Origin: Putridiphycobacter sp045107045
GTDB taxonomy: Bacteria; Bacteroidota; Bacteroidia; Flavobacteriales_D; Crocinitomicaceae
NCBI GenBank assembly: GCA_045107045.1
Contig: JBGCFR010000010.1
Location: 1 to 64,000, forward strand
Reading direction: 5' to 3'
DNA length: 64,000 bases
This document shows, piece by piece, positions 52,023-61,142 of this stretch (position 1 is its first letter; each line of letters begins with the position of its first letter). The notes under the pieces were generated by a model, which had not been told where the DNA came from, ran no database searches, and was given only the letters and a program-made list of their open reading frames with translations. The position numbers and the translations under genes were made by a program.

Positions 52023-53330
52023 ATGAAGTCATTTTTTTCTATTTATTTGTTCTTTAGTTTATCTGTTGTTTTGAATGCTCAGAATTTATATTTCCCTCCA
52101 ATAAGTGGAAATACTTGGGATACTCTATCCTTTTCAGAATTAGGTTGGTGTGATGACCAATTGCCTCAACTCTACAGTTTTCTAGACAATTCAAACACCA
52201 AGGCTTTTATTGTTTTGAAAGATGGTAAAATAGTCATTGAAAAGTACTTTGATAGCTTTACACAAGATAGTTTATGGTACTGGGCCTCTGCAGGTAAAAC
52301 CCTTACTGCTTTTATGGTTGGTAAAGCGCAAGAAGAAGGTTATTTATCTATTTCTGACACTACCGCTAACTACTTAGGAGCAGGCTGGACAAGTTTAACG
52401 ACTCAGCAAGAAGAAAAGATCAGTATTAAACATCAATTATCAATGACAAGTGGACTTGATGACGGTGTTCCAGATGTCCACTGTACACTCCCAAGCTGTT
52501 TGCAGTATTTAGCAGATCCTGGCACAAGATGGTCCTATCACAATGCACCATACACATTGCTACAAGATGTTGTTGAGACTGCTACTGGGTCAAACTTCAA
52601 TGTTTATCTGAATTCCAAATTAAAAGTACCTACCGGTATGGATGGCCTATTCGTACCTATAAACTACCAAAGCGTCTATTTTTCGAAACCAAGAAGTATG
52701 GCTCGTTTTGGCTTACTGATGCTGAATAATGGAAATTGGGATGGTAATCAGGTAATGACTGATGTAAACTATTTAAATGAGATGATAACACCATCACAAA
52801 ATTTAAACAATTCATACGGCTACTTATGGTGGTTAAATGGGCAATCGTCCTTCATGTTACCTTCATTGCAGTTCGTTTTTCCTGGATTAACTATTCCGAA
52901 TGCCCCTTCAGATGTCTATGCAGGCATTGGAAAAAACGGTCAAATTTTAAATATTTCACCAAGTCGCAATCTAGTGGTGGTTAGAATGGGTAATTCACCA
53001 GACAATAGTTCTGTGCCGAATTTATACAATGATACAATTTGGCAAAAACTCAATCCAGTAATTTGCAGTACCAGTTCTATTACAGCAAAAGTCAATAATC
53101 TTGAAATACTCACATACCCTAATCCTTCAACTGGTTCAATTAATATTAAAGGTCTTGATGAAAAAGCAACATTGCAATTATATAGTATTGACGGTCGTTT
53201 AGTATGGCGGAAGTTTCTATCTGGAGAAACTAAACAACTTCATATTCCTGATAGAATTCCAAAAGGCATTTATATCATGGAAATTTCAACAGGGGTGCAT
53301 TCCTTAAGTAAAAAAATAATCTTGGAATAG
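52023..53330 (+). CDS. Secreted serine hydrolase (beta-lactamase fold) with T9SS domain
   Basis: A 435-residue protein: signal peptide (SVVLNAQN), a class C beta-lactamase/esterase domain with Ser-x-x-Lys in WASAGKTLTAF and Tyr-x-Asn in WSYHNAPYT, and a late GKNGQILNI that occupies the KTG/HxG position. A T9SS type A sorting domain closes it (LTYPNPSTGSINIK to LSKKIILE). It is probably a secreted esterase or peptidase. It starts 138 bases from the divergent CotH gene. Confidence 0.9.
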   Translation: MKSFFSIYLFFSLSVVLNAQNLYFPPISGNTWDTLSFSELGWCDDQLPQLYSFLDNSNTKAFIVLKDGKIVIEKYFDSFTQDSLWYWASAGKTLTAFMVGKAQEEGYLSISDTTANYLGAGWTSLTTQQEEKISIKHQLSMTSGLDDGVPDVHCTLPSCLQYLADPGTRWSYHNAPYTLLQDVVETATGSNFNVYLNSKLKVPTGMDGLFVPINYQSVYFSKPRSMARFGLLMLNNGNWDGNQVMTDVNYLNEMITPSQNLNNSYGYLWWLNGQSSFMLPSLQFVFPGLTIPNAPSDVYAGIGKNGQILNISPSRNLVVVRMGNSPDNSSVPNLYNDTIWQKLNPVICSTSSITAKVNNLEILTYPNPSTGSINIKGLDEKATLQLYSIDGRLVWRKFLSGETKQLHIPDRIPKGIYIMEISTGVHSLSKKIILE

Positions 53331-53487
53331 CTCAATTATAGTCTTTTGGAATCGTATTTCATTAATGCATTTTGCTTTTTTACTTCCACTTGGTTTTATT
53401 TGCAAAAAACTCTCTGTACAAATGTAAATTAGTGTAAAATGACTTTAATTCACTAAAACTATCTACTTTTTGACTTAGATTTACAGT

Positions 53488-54333
53488 ATGGTCAATAAAG
53501 TACTTCTCTTCGTCCTTTTTTCTTTCATTCCCATCAGTAGTGCTTTATGTCAACTAGATAAACCAAATCCTGACGTTAATGCTGTTATGCGATTAATTGG
53601 ACATGAAATTTTGAAGCAATCTGGTGATAGTTCTTCTCAAATTTTACCGATTGAAAAAGTGGTTGATCGGTATAAAATAAGTTTTGCTGACACGTTCAGT
53701 TTTCAACCAGAAGACCTAGTTCAAACAATCAACCAGATTGTTAAGAAAACCAACATTTCGAAAAGTTATAGCATAGAAATAGAACGTTGTGAAAACAATG
53801 AAATTGTTTATGCTTATAAAATGGGGCATGAGAATCAAACTGATATTATTCCATGTAGAGGAAGGAAACAACCTGCAGGCTGTTATAGTGTTTTTTTTAC
53901 CATTTTAGATAGTGACTATTTGAATTCAAAACAATCATTTGGCACCACTACCCTAATTTTATTTGCTTTACTGACAATTCTATTCACTTTTATTCTTTTT
54001 AGAAGACAAAGAAAGAGGGCTAAAGAAATATCAAGCACTATTTCAATTGGGCAATTTCAATTTGACAAAATAAATTTAGCGCTCTATTTAAGGAAAAATA
54101 TAATTGAACTTTCTGGTAAAGAGTCAGATCTTTTATACCTGCTCTACTCTAATGTTAACAAAACAGTGACCCGTGAAATAATTCTAAAAGAAGTTTGGGG
54201 TGACGAGGGCGATTATATTGGGCGTACTCTTGATGTTTTTATATCTAAATTAAGAAAAAAATTGGCTGACGATCCTCAAGTTAAAATTATTAATATTCGT
54301 GGGGTTGGTTATAAATTTATAGTTAATGATTGA
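53488..54333 (+). CDS. Membrane-bound winged-helix transcription factor (N-out topology)
   Basis: The 281-residue protein has a signal-type N-terminus (LLFVLFSFIPISSALC) and a periplasmic domain (about 22-150) with three cysteines (101, 123, 132). One membrane span follows (153-171), then a cytoplasmic OmpR-type winged helix (about 185-281: SIGQFQFDKINLALYLR, KESDLLYLLYSN, EVWGDEGDYIGRTLDVFISK). The layout reverses ToxR, which has the DNA-binding domain at the N-terminus. Its stop codon abuts the stop of the convergent peroxiredoxin-like lipoprotein. A periplasmic signal sensor is the likely function. Confidence 0.85.
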   Translation: MVNKVLLFVLFSFIPISSALCQLDKPNPDVNAVMRLIGHEILKQSGDSSSQILPIEKVVDRYKISFADTFSFQPEDLVQTINQIVKKTNISKSYSIEIERCENNEIVYAYKMGHENQTDIIPCRGRKQPAGCYSVFFTILDSDYLNSKQSFGTTTLILFALLTILFTFILFRRQRKRAKEISSTISIGQFQFDKINLALYLRKNIIELSGKESDLLYLLYSNVNKTVTREIILKEVWGDEGDYIGRTLDVFISKLRKKLADDPQVKIINIRGVGYKFIVND

Positions 54334-55110
54334 TTACATCTTTTCCAGTACATTAATAATATCTGAAGGCTCAGCTCTATTTCTATAATCAGGATCAAGG
54401 AAAGCATATTTTATGATTTTGTCTGTTCCAACTATATAGGTAGCTGCCAAGGGTAACTCATTATCGTTATTCCCATTATACTGGCTTAAACCAAACCCGT
54501 TTTCATACAAATCACCTACATCATCAGTGAGCGTAAATACAACTTTATATTGCCTAGCAACTTGATTATTAAGGTCAGATAATACTTGAAAGTCAAGATC
54601 ATTTTTCTCGGAAGTTGAAATTGAACTATCAGGCAATTCAGGGGTCAAAGCCAATAAATTTGCACCCAACTCTTTAAACAAAGGCAAGTTTTCTTGCATT
54701 GCATGTAATGTCATATTACAATAGGGACACCATCCACCTCTATACCACATTAAAATAACAGGTCCTTTTTCTAATTCTGAATATAAGTTAACAGTTTTGC
54801 CTAATGCATTCGTAAGGGAAAAGTCTGGAGCTTGATCACCTATTTGCATGGCTGATTCAACTATTTTATTATCAATTACAAACTGAATTCCGGCTGCATA
54901 TTTCTCTTTTTTATCTTCTGACGCTGTTGCCTCAAATTTTGCTTTTTTCGCGTCCAGTTTATTCTTTAAGGGGTTAACTTTATTAATACTTTCCTCAGTC
55001 TCAATAGCACTTACCACAGTAGATTCTTCTATATTATCTTGTTCAATCTCCTCACCACAACTCATAAACAGCATAACTGAAGCACTCATTATCAATTTAT
55101 TTAATCTCAT
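54334..55110 (-). CDS. AhpC/TSA peroxiredoxin-like lipoprotein
   Basis: A 258-residue lipoprotein (Cys18 in FMSCGEE) with a thioredoxin fold from about residue 85. It has IGDQAPDFSLTNALGK, the redox site MWYRGGWCPYCN (Cys128, Cys131) and LPDSSISTSEK. The CxxC form matches the peroxiredoxin-like group that reduces alkyl hydroperoxides or bound thiols. An acidic linker (about 20-80) precedes it. It probably acts in the periplasm. It is convergent with the winged-helix gene and may be regulated with it; this is a guess. Confidence 0.85.
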   Translation of the reverse strand: MRLNKLIMSASVMLFMSCGEEIEQDNIEESTVVSAIETEESINKVNPLKNKLDAKKAKFEATASEDKKEKYAAGIQFVIDNKIVESAMQIGDQAPDFSLTNALGKTVNLYSELEKGPVILMWYRGGWCPYCNMTLHAMQENLPLFKELGANLLALTPELPDSSISTSEKNDLDFQVLSDLNNQVARQYKVVFTLTDDVGDLYENGFGLSQYNGNNDNELPLAATYIVGTDKIIKYAFLDPDYRNRAEPSDIINVLEKM

Positions 55111-55132
55111 TTATTTTATAGATGCTCTATAA

Positions 55133-57703
55133 TTAATACCTAACAAACTTCCCAGACGCACCATTCAGTTTATAGATATAGGTGCCGGTACTTAAGTCTT
55201 TTAAATTAATTATCTCACCGCCTTTTTCAGTGAGATAATGTTCCATCATTAACTGTCCAGCTAAATCATATATTCTCAAACTACCAGCCTTCTCATATTG
55301 TATTGAGATAAAATTGGACGAAGGGTTTGGAAAAACAGATACTTGGTTTACCGTTTGTTCATGCACTGTCACCGGTAATGGAAAATCAAAATCTAATCCG
55401 CTAATATCATAACTATACATAGATCGAGAATAAGTACCACAAATCAACTTATTATTCTCAAAATCAATTTTTAATTCTCTTGCTGTAATTGCAGGAAGGT
55501 CAATTCCAACATAATCCCAATTCACTCCCCCATTCGCAGTAAAATATACTCCACCATCTACAGCAACAAAAATATTATTATCTAAGGTTTCAGGTGCCAA
55601 ACAAATGTCATTAACACCAACATCTGGTAAATCTCCGGAAATATCGACCCAATTTTGACCTAAATCAGTTGTTTTATAAATATAGGAGCTATTATCGTTT
55701 AAAGTATAGCCAGAGTAGGAAACATAAAAATTTTGACTATGAACTGAAGATTGTATTCCAGTCACATACCTGTCCGGTAAATTACTAGCTGTTACATTAG
55801 TAAAGCTCCATATCCCGCTGTTTCTTTCTCCCTTCCACACCAAGCCATCAGACGTCCCAACCATCATTAGGTTAGAATTGTATTCGGATTGTTCAATTTC
55901 AGTGATAGTATGTCGACTATCTGACCCAATAGAAGTGCCTAAGGCCACCTTTGTTAGATCGCCACTAATAGCTTGATAAGATCCATAAGGCGCAAATTCC
56001 ATTAAACTTACTTTTGAGGTTCCAACAAATAATTCAGCATCATCTTCATTCACAGTATAAGGCGTATCCCAATTTGTTCTATCATCAGTCAAATCAGGAG
56101 AAACATCATAGCTACCTTGAAAGGCATCAAGATATGTAATATTTCCTCGCTGAGTTTCAACATACATTGCACCAGGGTCCAATTCCATATAGGTCATTCT
56201 AAAACCATCTCCTCCATAAATTCTTTCCCAATCATTTGGTAACAAAGCACTACCCGACATGGTTCCATTATCCTGAGCACCGCCTCCGTAAATCCCAAAA
56301 TTTATCGGGTCAATATCAATATGATAAAACTGAGTGACTGGAATATTTTCTATATCTGTCCAAGTATTACCATTATCAATTGTTTTATATAAACCACCAT
56401 CTGTGGCAATTATATAAGAAGTAGCATCTAAAAATAAAACATCATGTTTATCAGCATGAACTTCATAAGTCCACCATGTTGGTACGTTTTGAGACCATGA
56501 CACCCCCCCATTAGTAGTTTGAAACATATCAACTCCTGGTATGATTATATGATCACTATTATAAGGGTTTACATATACCTCTCCAAAATACCAGCCAAAC
56601 CCCTTATGAACGTCAATATCTACACCGTTTTGAATTACATTTAACGGCGCCCAATTCAAGCCACTATCAGTGGACCTATACACATCTTTTAATTCTTGTG
56701 TACTACCTGAAACGTAAATGGCATAAACTGTATCTGGATTAGACGCTGCAATAGCCAAACCAACTCGAGATTCTTCAGTATTTGGTAATCCATTTGTGAG
56801 TTGTGCCCAATTGTTTCCACCATCAGTTGTTTTATACACATCAGATTCTGGTCCCTTAATAACTGATTTGTATGGCAAATTAATTCTATTATATCCACTT
56901 GCATATAATACGTCTGGATCAGAAGGATCCATTACTAAATCCATTACACCTGAAGAATCGCTTAAAAACAAAACATTATTCCAAGTTAATCCCCCATCTA
57001 TTGTTTTATAAACGCCACGTTCGTTCGTTTTTTCATAAGTGTTACCTAGTGTGGCCGCAAAAATGATATCTGGGTTGGTCGGATGCAATACAACTTCTGT
57101 TACAATACCTGTTTGCTCCAAACCAATTTGAGACCACGTTGTACCAGCATCTCCACTTCTGTAAATACCATTCCCTAATTTCGATCCTCCTCCAAAGTTT
57201 TTATCTCCTGTACCAACGTATAAAATATTGTCGTTTGTTTCATCAATAGCCATACAACCAATGGCAAGATATGCTAGATCATCAAAAATTGGTAACCAAC
57301 TTTGTCCATTATTTACAGTTTTAAACAAACCGCCATTTACCGCTCCAGCATACAAGGTACTGCTGCTATTTGAAGGGCTTTGTTGAATGACATTAAACCG
57401 ACCTCCAATATTACCTGGTCCTTCCTGAATCCAGGGCAGAGTTAAATCTGCATCTCTAGACTGTGCGTTATCATGAGCAGATTGTTTAACTTCTTCCATC
57501 TTTGCTAAAAAAAGTGTTTCATCAAACCCATCAGGATAAGAACGTATCTCATGCCACAAGTCGTTTGGAATTGGAGATTTGACCTCTTCCTTCTCTCTGT
57601 TCTCAGTTAACAAAATAGGATTTGTACCTTGATTAAAAAAATAAGATCCAGCTATAAGAGCTAATGTTATTGAAGTCAATGTAAGACCAATTCGTTTTTT
57701 CAT
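55133..57703 (-). CDS. Secreted BNR/YCF48-like propeller protein with T9SS domain
   Basis: The 856-residue protein has a signal anchor-like N-terminus. About ten repeats each end in 'TxDGGxTWxx' (for example NGQSWLPI, AGTTWSQI, GNTWTDIEN, GVNWDYVG), a sortilin/VPS10- or BNR-like beta-propeller. A T9SS type A sorting domain ends it (VSVFPNPSSNFIS to SGKFVRY). Such proteins are common surface or secreted Bacteroidota proteins, possibly glycan binding. It follows the peroxiredoxin gene's start by 22 bases but is probably separately transcribed. Confidence 0.88.
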   Translation of the reverse strand: MKKRIGLTLTSITLALIAGSYFFNQGTNPILLTENREKEEVKSPIPNDLWHEIRSYPDGFDETLFLAKMEEVKQSAHDNAQSRDADLTLPWIQEGPGNIGGRFNVIQQSPSNSSSTLYAGAVNGGLFKTVNNGQSWLPIFDDLAYLAIGCMAIDETNDNILYVGTGDKNFGGGSKLGNGIYRSGDAGTTWSQIGLEQTGIVTEVVLHPTNPDIIFAATLGNTYEKTNERGVYKTIDGGLTWNNVLFLSDSSGVMDLVMDPSDPDVLYASGYNRINLPYKSVIKGPESDVYKTTDGGNNWAQLTNGLPNTEESRVGLAIAASNPDTVYAIYVSGSTQELKDVYRSTDSGLNWAPLNVIQNGVDIDVHKGFGWYFGEVYVNPYNSDHIIIPGVDMFQTTNGGVSWSQNVPTWWTYEVHADKHDVLFLDATSYIIATDGGLYKTIDNGNTWTDIENIPVTQFYHIDIDPINFGIYGGGAQDNGTMSGSALLPNDWERIYGGDGFRMTYMELDPGAMYVETQRGNITYLDAFQGSYDVSPDLTDDRTNWDTPYTVNEDDAELFVGTSKVSLMEFAPYGSYQAISGDLTKVALGTSIGSDSRHTITEIEQSEYNSNLMMVGTSDGLVWKGERNSGIWSFTNVTASNLPDRYVTGIQSSVHSQNFYVSYSGYTLNDNSSYIYKTTDLGQNWVDISGDLPDVGVNDICLAPETLDNNIFVAVDGGVYFTANGGVNWDYVGIDLPAITARELKIDFENNKLICGTYSRSMYSYDISGLDFDFPLPVTVHEQTVNQVSVFPNPSSNFISIQYEKAGSLRIYDLAGQLMMEHYLTEKGGEIINLKDLSTGTYIYKLNGASGKFVRY

Positions 57704-57815
57704 ACTACCTATTTTGAATAGGTTATAATATTACAACAATTTTAAATGGCTTCCAAATCGGAAATAGTTAACTGACAGAAATATTGAGTGATTGAGTAAT
57801 ATCCTCACTTTTTAA

Positions 57816-58160
57816 TTAATTTTTTCGTTTTTGATCAATTAACCAAGTGGCGTTAATCACAAGCATAGAATCGACTGAAACTCCATCGGTAATTGCGATT
57901 TTCTTTACATTATCATACCATTTATTAGTCTTTTTTATTCGACTAACTACATCTTCTACACCTATTTCTTTTGTCACTTGACAAATAAAAATTGTATCTA
58001 TTGGTGAGTTGGATAATGACCATGTAGGTTTATGTAAAAATGAATTATACATGCTCGCAAGCTGCTTACCTGAAAAAAAAGTAAAACAATTCGATTCCTC
58101 TGTAATAAAGCTAATCTTCTCAAATTTAATAGCCTGCTCAAACCAAAATCTCATCACCAT
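57816..58160 (-). CDS. Orphan hypothetical protein overlapping rnz
   Basis: From the ATG at 58160 the product has 114 residues (MVMRFWFEQAIKFEKISFI); a shorter start two codons on is also possible. It overlaps the end of rnz by about 20 bases. I recognise no family. The composition is mixed with a short hydrophobic core (SPIDTIFICQV) and no signal peptide. The frame is open over its whole length and follows rnz closely, so translation coupling is plausible, but a random frame cannot be ruled out. Confidence 0.5.
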   Translation of the reverse strand: MVMRFWFEQAIKFEKISFITEESNCFTFFSGKQLASMYNSFLHKPTWSLSNSPIDTIFICQVTKEIGVEDVVSRIKKTNKWYDNVKKIAITDGVSVDSMLVINATWLIDQKRKN

Positions 58161-59097
58161 CTTCAACACATAATATGTTATGAAAAATGGTCTGAGCTTC
58201 TGTTTTGTGATCATCAGTTGATTTATACCTTGCTGAAAAATGACCTAACAATAATTGCTTAACATTAGCAGTTTTGGCTAAAGTAGCAGCTTGTAATGCC
58301 GTAGTGTGGAAAGTTGCCTTTGCTCTAGCTTTTTCGCTTTCTAAAAAGGTGGCTTCATGGTATAAAACATCAACTTCTTTTAAGGCTTTAGTTAAACTTG
58401 GTATATATTTAGTATCTGTGCAAAAGGCATAAGCTTTTGGATTTGGTGGATCGATTGTGAGTTTTTCACAACTCACTAATTTCCCTTCTCGCTCGATATC
58501 ATGTCCTTTTTTAAGCATTACCATTTCAGGAATGGTTAACTGATATGGTTCAATTAAATCTTTAATGATAGATCTTTCCTTTAATTTCTCTTTAAAAATA
58601 AATCCAAAACAGGGTATTCTATGCTTTAATGGCAATGCAGTAATCATCATATTATTATCTTCAAAAATAAGCGTTGGTTCTTTGGCTGTCAATTGATGGT
58701 AAATGATTTCAAAATTTAAATTTACAAATGTTAAATCAAATTGTAATTTTAAAATTTTCTCTAATTCTGGTGGTGCAAAAATATGGATATCATTTTGACG
58801 GCCCAATAAATGCATTGAGGCTAATAAACCGGGTAATCCTAAATAATGGTCACCATGCAAATGTGATATAAATATGTATTGAATTCGTTGAAAATTAATC
58901 CCAAATTTTCTAAACTGCAATTGGGTAGATTCTCCGCAATCAATTAAAATTCTCCGTTCGTTAAAATTGAGATATTGCGCCGTCACTCCTCTTTTTAGAG
59001 TGGGCGTAGCGGCACCAGATCCAAGTATTGTTAGTTTTACCACTGGGGTAGTTATTAGTTTATGGTTATTGGTGTTTGTAAAGCATAAGTTAATCAT
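58138..59097 (-). CDS. rnz: Ribonuclease Z
   Basis: The metallo-beta-lactamase protein has LTILGSGAATPTLKRGVTA, FISHLHGDHYLGLPGL (HxHxDH), CTDTKY, YHEATF and LLLGHFSARY, the RNase Z set. It trims the 3' ends of tRNA precursors. An in-frame GTG at 59043 (VVKLTILG) gives 301 residues and fits the family better than the ATG used here at 59097. It follows ffh on the same strand with about 45 bases between. Confidence 0.94.
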   Translation of the reverse strand: MINLCFTNTNNHKLITTPVVKLTILGSGAATPTLKRGVTAQYLNFNERRILIDCGESTQLQFRKFGINFQRIQYIFISHLHGDHYLGLPGLLASMHLLGRQNDIHIFAPPELEKILKLQFDLTFVNLNFEIIYHQLTAKEPTLIFEDNNMMITALPLKHRIPCFGFIFKEKLKERSIIKDLIEPYQLTIPEMVMLKKGHDIEREGKLVSCEKLTIDPPNPKAYAFCTDTKYIPSLTKALKEVDVLYHEATFLESEKARAKATFHTTALQAATLAKTANVKQLLLGHFSARYKSTDDHKTEAQTIFHNILCVEDGDEILV

Positions 59098-59143
59098 GAT
59101 TGTGGGAAATCTAATACCCCATAACCTCTAACTCATAACCGTT

Positions 59144-60499
59144 TTACACCCCTGGCATTCCCATTCCACCTCGCATGCCTTTCATTTGCTTCATCATTTG
59201 CATCATGTTCTTTTTATTTGACATCAAATGCATCATTTTTTTAGTTTCATTGAACTGCTTCAATAACTTATTTACTTCATCTACCTTATTCCCACTACCT
59301 GCTGCAATTCTTTTTTTTCTACTTCCATTTATGATAGATGGTTCTCCTCGCTCTGCAGGAGTCATTGATTGGATAATGGCTTCAATACCTTTAAACGCAT
59401 CATCATCAATATCAACTCCCTTCATAGCCTTTCCCATTCCTGGAATCATACCCATTAAATCTTTGACATTACCCATTTTTTTGATTTGTTGCAATTGTGC
59501 ATAGAAATCATCCAAGTCAAATTTATTTTGGGCTATTTTCTTTTGAAGCTTTTTGGCTTCTTTCTCATCAAATTGTTCTTGTGCTTTCTCAACTAACGAC
59601 ACTACATCCCCCATTCCAAGAATATGGTCTGCCATACGAGATGGGTAGAATATATCTAAAGCATCCATTTTTTCTCCAGTACCAACAAACTTAATTGGCT
59701 TATTGACTACTGTTTTAATTGTTAATGCTGCACCACCACGGGTATCACCATCCAATTTTGTTAAAATGACACCATCAAAATTAATTCGATCGTTAAATGC
59801 TTTGGCTGTATTGACGGCATCCTGACCAGTCATAGAATCAACTACAAATAAAGTTTCGGTAGGATTAATAGCACGCTTAACAGTATCAATCTCATCCATC
59901 ATCTTTTCGTCAACAGCTAGACGACCAGCTGTATCAATAATGACAACATTAAAGCCCTTACTCTTGGCATGAATAATGGCGTCCTGAGCAATCTTTACAG
60001 GGTTTTTCTCTTCTCTGTCAGAATAGACCTCTACTCCTAATTGTTCACCTAAAACATGAATTTGATCAATGGCTGCTGGTCGATAAACATCACAGGCCAC
60101 TAAAAGCGGATTTTTTCTTTGTTTATTCTTTAGCCAATTGGCTAATTTACCTGAAAAAGTAGTTTTACCTGAACCTTGAAGACCTGACATTAGAACAACC
60201 CCAGGATTACCTTGAAAATTGATATCTTGGTGTTCTCCTCCCATTAGATTAACCAATTCTTCGTGACAAATTTTGGTTAATAACTGTCCTGGAGAAACTG
60301 TTGTTAAAACATTTCTACCTAAAGCTTTTTCTTTGACGGTATTTGTAAATTCTTTAGCCGTTTTAAAATTGACATCTGCATCTAATAATGCACGTCTCAC
60401 TTCTTTCAAAGTTTCCGCAACATTTATATCTGTGATTTGGCCTTGTCCTTTTAAAACTTTAAAGGCTCTGTCAAATTTTTCGCTTAAATTTTCAAACAT
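59144..60499 (-). CDS. ffh: Signal recognition particle protein Ffh
   Basis: The 451-residue GTPase has the N domain, GLQGSGKTTFSGK (106-118), DVYRPAAIDQ, DTAGRLAVD and TKLDGDTRGGAAL. The methionine-rich M domain follows (about 325-435), with MKQMKGMRGGMG at the C-terminus. It binds signal peptides and the SRP RNA at the ribosome. The gene begins 43 bases after a -7 box (60535-60542). Confidence 0.98.
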   Translation of the reverse strand: MFENLSEKFDRAFKVLKGQGQITDINVAETLKEVRRALLDADVNFKTAKEFTNTVKEKALGRNVLTTVSPGQLLTKICHEELVNLMGGEHQDINFQGNPGVVLMSGLQGSGKTTFSGKLANWLKNKQRKNPLLVACDVYRPAAIDQIHVLGEQLGVEVYSDREEKNPVKIAQDAIIHAKSKGFNVVIIDTAGRLAVDEKMMDEIDTVKRAINPTETLFVVDSMTGQDAVNTAKAFNDRINFDGVILTKLDGDTRGGAALTIKTVVNKPIKFVGTGEKMDALDIFYPSRMADHILGMGDVVSLVEKAQEQFDEKEAKKLQKKIAQNKFDLDDFYAQLQQIKKMGNVKDLMGMIPGMGKAMKGVDIDDDAFKGIEAIIQSMTPAERGEPSIINGSRKKRIAAGSGNKVDEVNKLLKQFNETKKMMHLMSNKKNMMQMMKQMKGMRGGMGMPGV

Positions 60500-60534
60500 G
60501 TTTTTAGAATTTATTATTCTGGTAATACGGGAGA

Positions 60535-60542
60535 CAAATGTA
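60535..60542 (-). promoter_or_regulatory. -7 box (TACATTTG) upstream of ffh
   Basis: TACATTTG on the minus strand matches TAnnTTTG, 35 bases before the ffh ATG at 60499. Confidence 0.45.
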
Positions 60543-60607
60543 GTGAATTTTGTTTAAAATCACTAGACATTTTGGGCTTCAACCAGAGAAAGAATCAACA
60601 AATAAAT

Positions 60608-61063
60608 TTACTCTGACTTGCGGACCTCCCTAATTTTCAAATTATTTAAATTTTCTCCTTTATGACCTGTTACTTTAATGGTAAACTCATGATTTTTTTC
60701 CTCTGCATCAATGAATTTTCTGTAGGTAACAAGTTCGGCGTTATCAGAAAATACAGCTTCGAACTCAATAGACTCAATTGGTGCATCTGAATTATTTGAA
60801 ATCACACCATTAATTACCCATTTACCAATTATTCGCTTTTTGCCTTCAAACGAGATGATTTTCACCTTACTAGGGGCTATTATCGCCTCTATTGAGGCTA
60901 AATCTGATGACTCTGTAGTTTCAGAAGGTGCTCCACTAGGCACCAAAAAATAAATTAACACCGCCAAAACTAATGCTATTAATGCGTATAGTTTTCTCTT
61001 TGATTTTTTAGGTTCGCTGGGTTTTATATCAGGTTGCACCTCTATATTTTCAATTGTTTCCAT
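60608..61063 (-). CDS. Single-span membrane protein with C-terminal FxLYD-like domain
   Basis: The 151-residue protein has a basic N-terminus, one membrane span (about 25-43) and a periplasmic beta domain (about 65-145). The beta domain has KWVINGVISNNSDAPIESIEF and FTIKVTGHKGENL, which resembles FxLYD/DUF3426-type domains. The role is unknown. It follows the MbnP terminator by about 25 bases, so it is a separate unit. Confidence 0.7.
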   Translation of the reverse strand: METIENIEVQPDIKPSEPKKSKRKLYALIALVLAVLIYFLVPSGAPSETTESSDLASIEAIIAPSKVKIISFEGKKRIIGKWVINGVISNNSDAPIESIEFEAVFSDNAELVTYRKFIDAEEKNHEFTIKVTGHKGENLNNLKIREVRKSE

Positions 61064-61087
61064 AATTGCCGTTTAAAGTACAAAAAT

Positions 61088-61120
61088 AAAAAAGCATTCC
61101 ATTCTATGGAATGCTTTTTT
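61088..61120 (-). terminator. Rho-independent terminator after the MbnP gene
   Basis: A stem (gcattcca / tggaatgc, extended by A/T pairs) with a five-base loop lies about 20 bases downstream of the MbnP stop at 61143, in the minus direction, and is followed by a T run. The flanking A and T runs could make it work in both directions. Confidence 0.8.
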
Positions 61121-61142
61121 AAGTTTAACCTAACCAGTAAGC

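Noticed and set aside
59175..59694. Plus-strand frames opposite ffh with many Cys, Phe and Ile residues
   Set aside because: The composition is that of the complement of the Met/Lys-rich M domain. ffh is complete and in the other strand.
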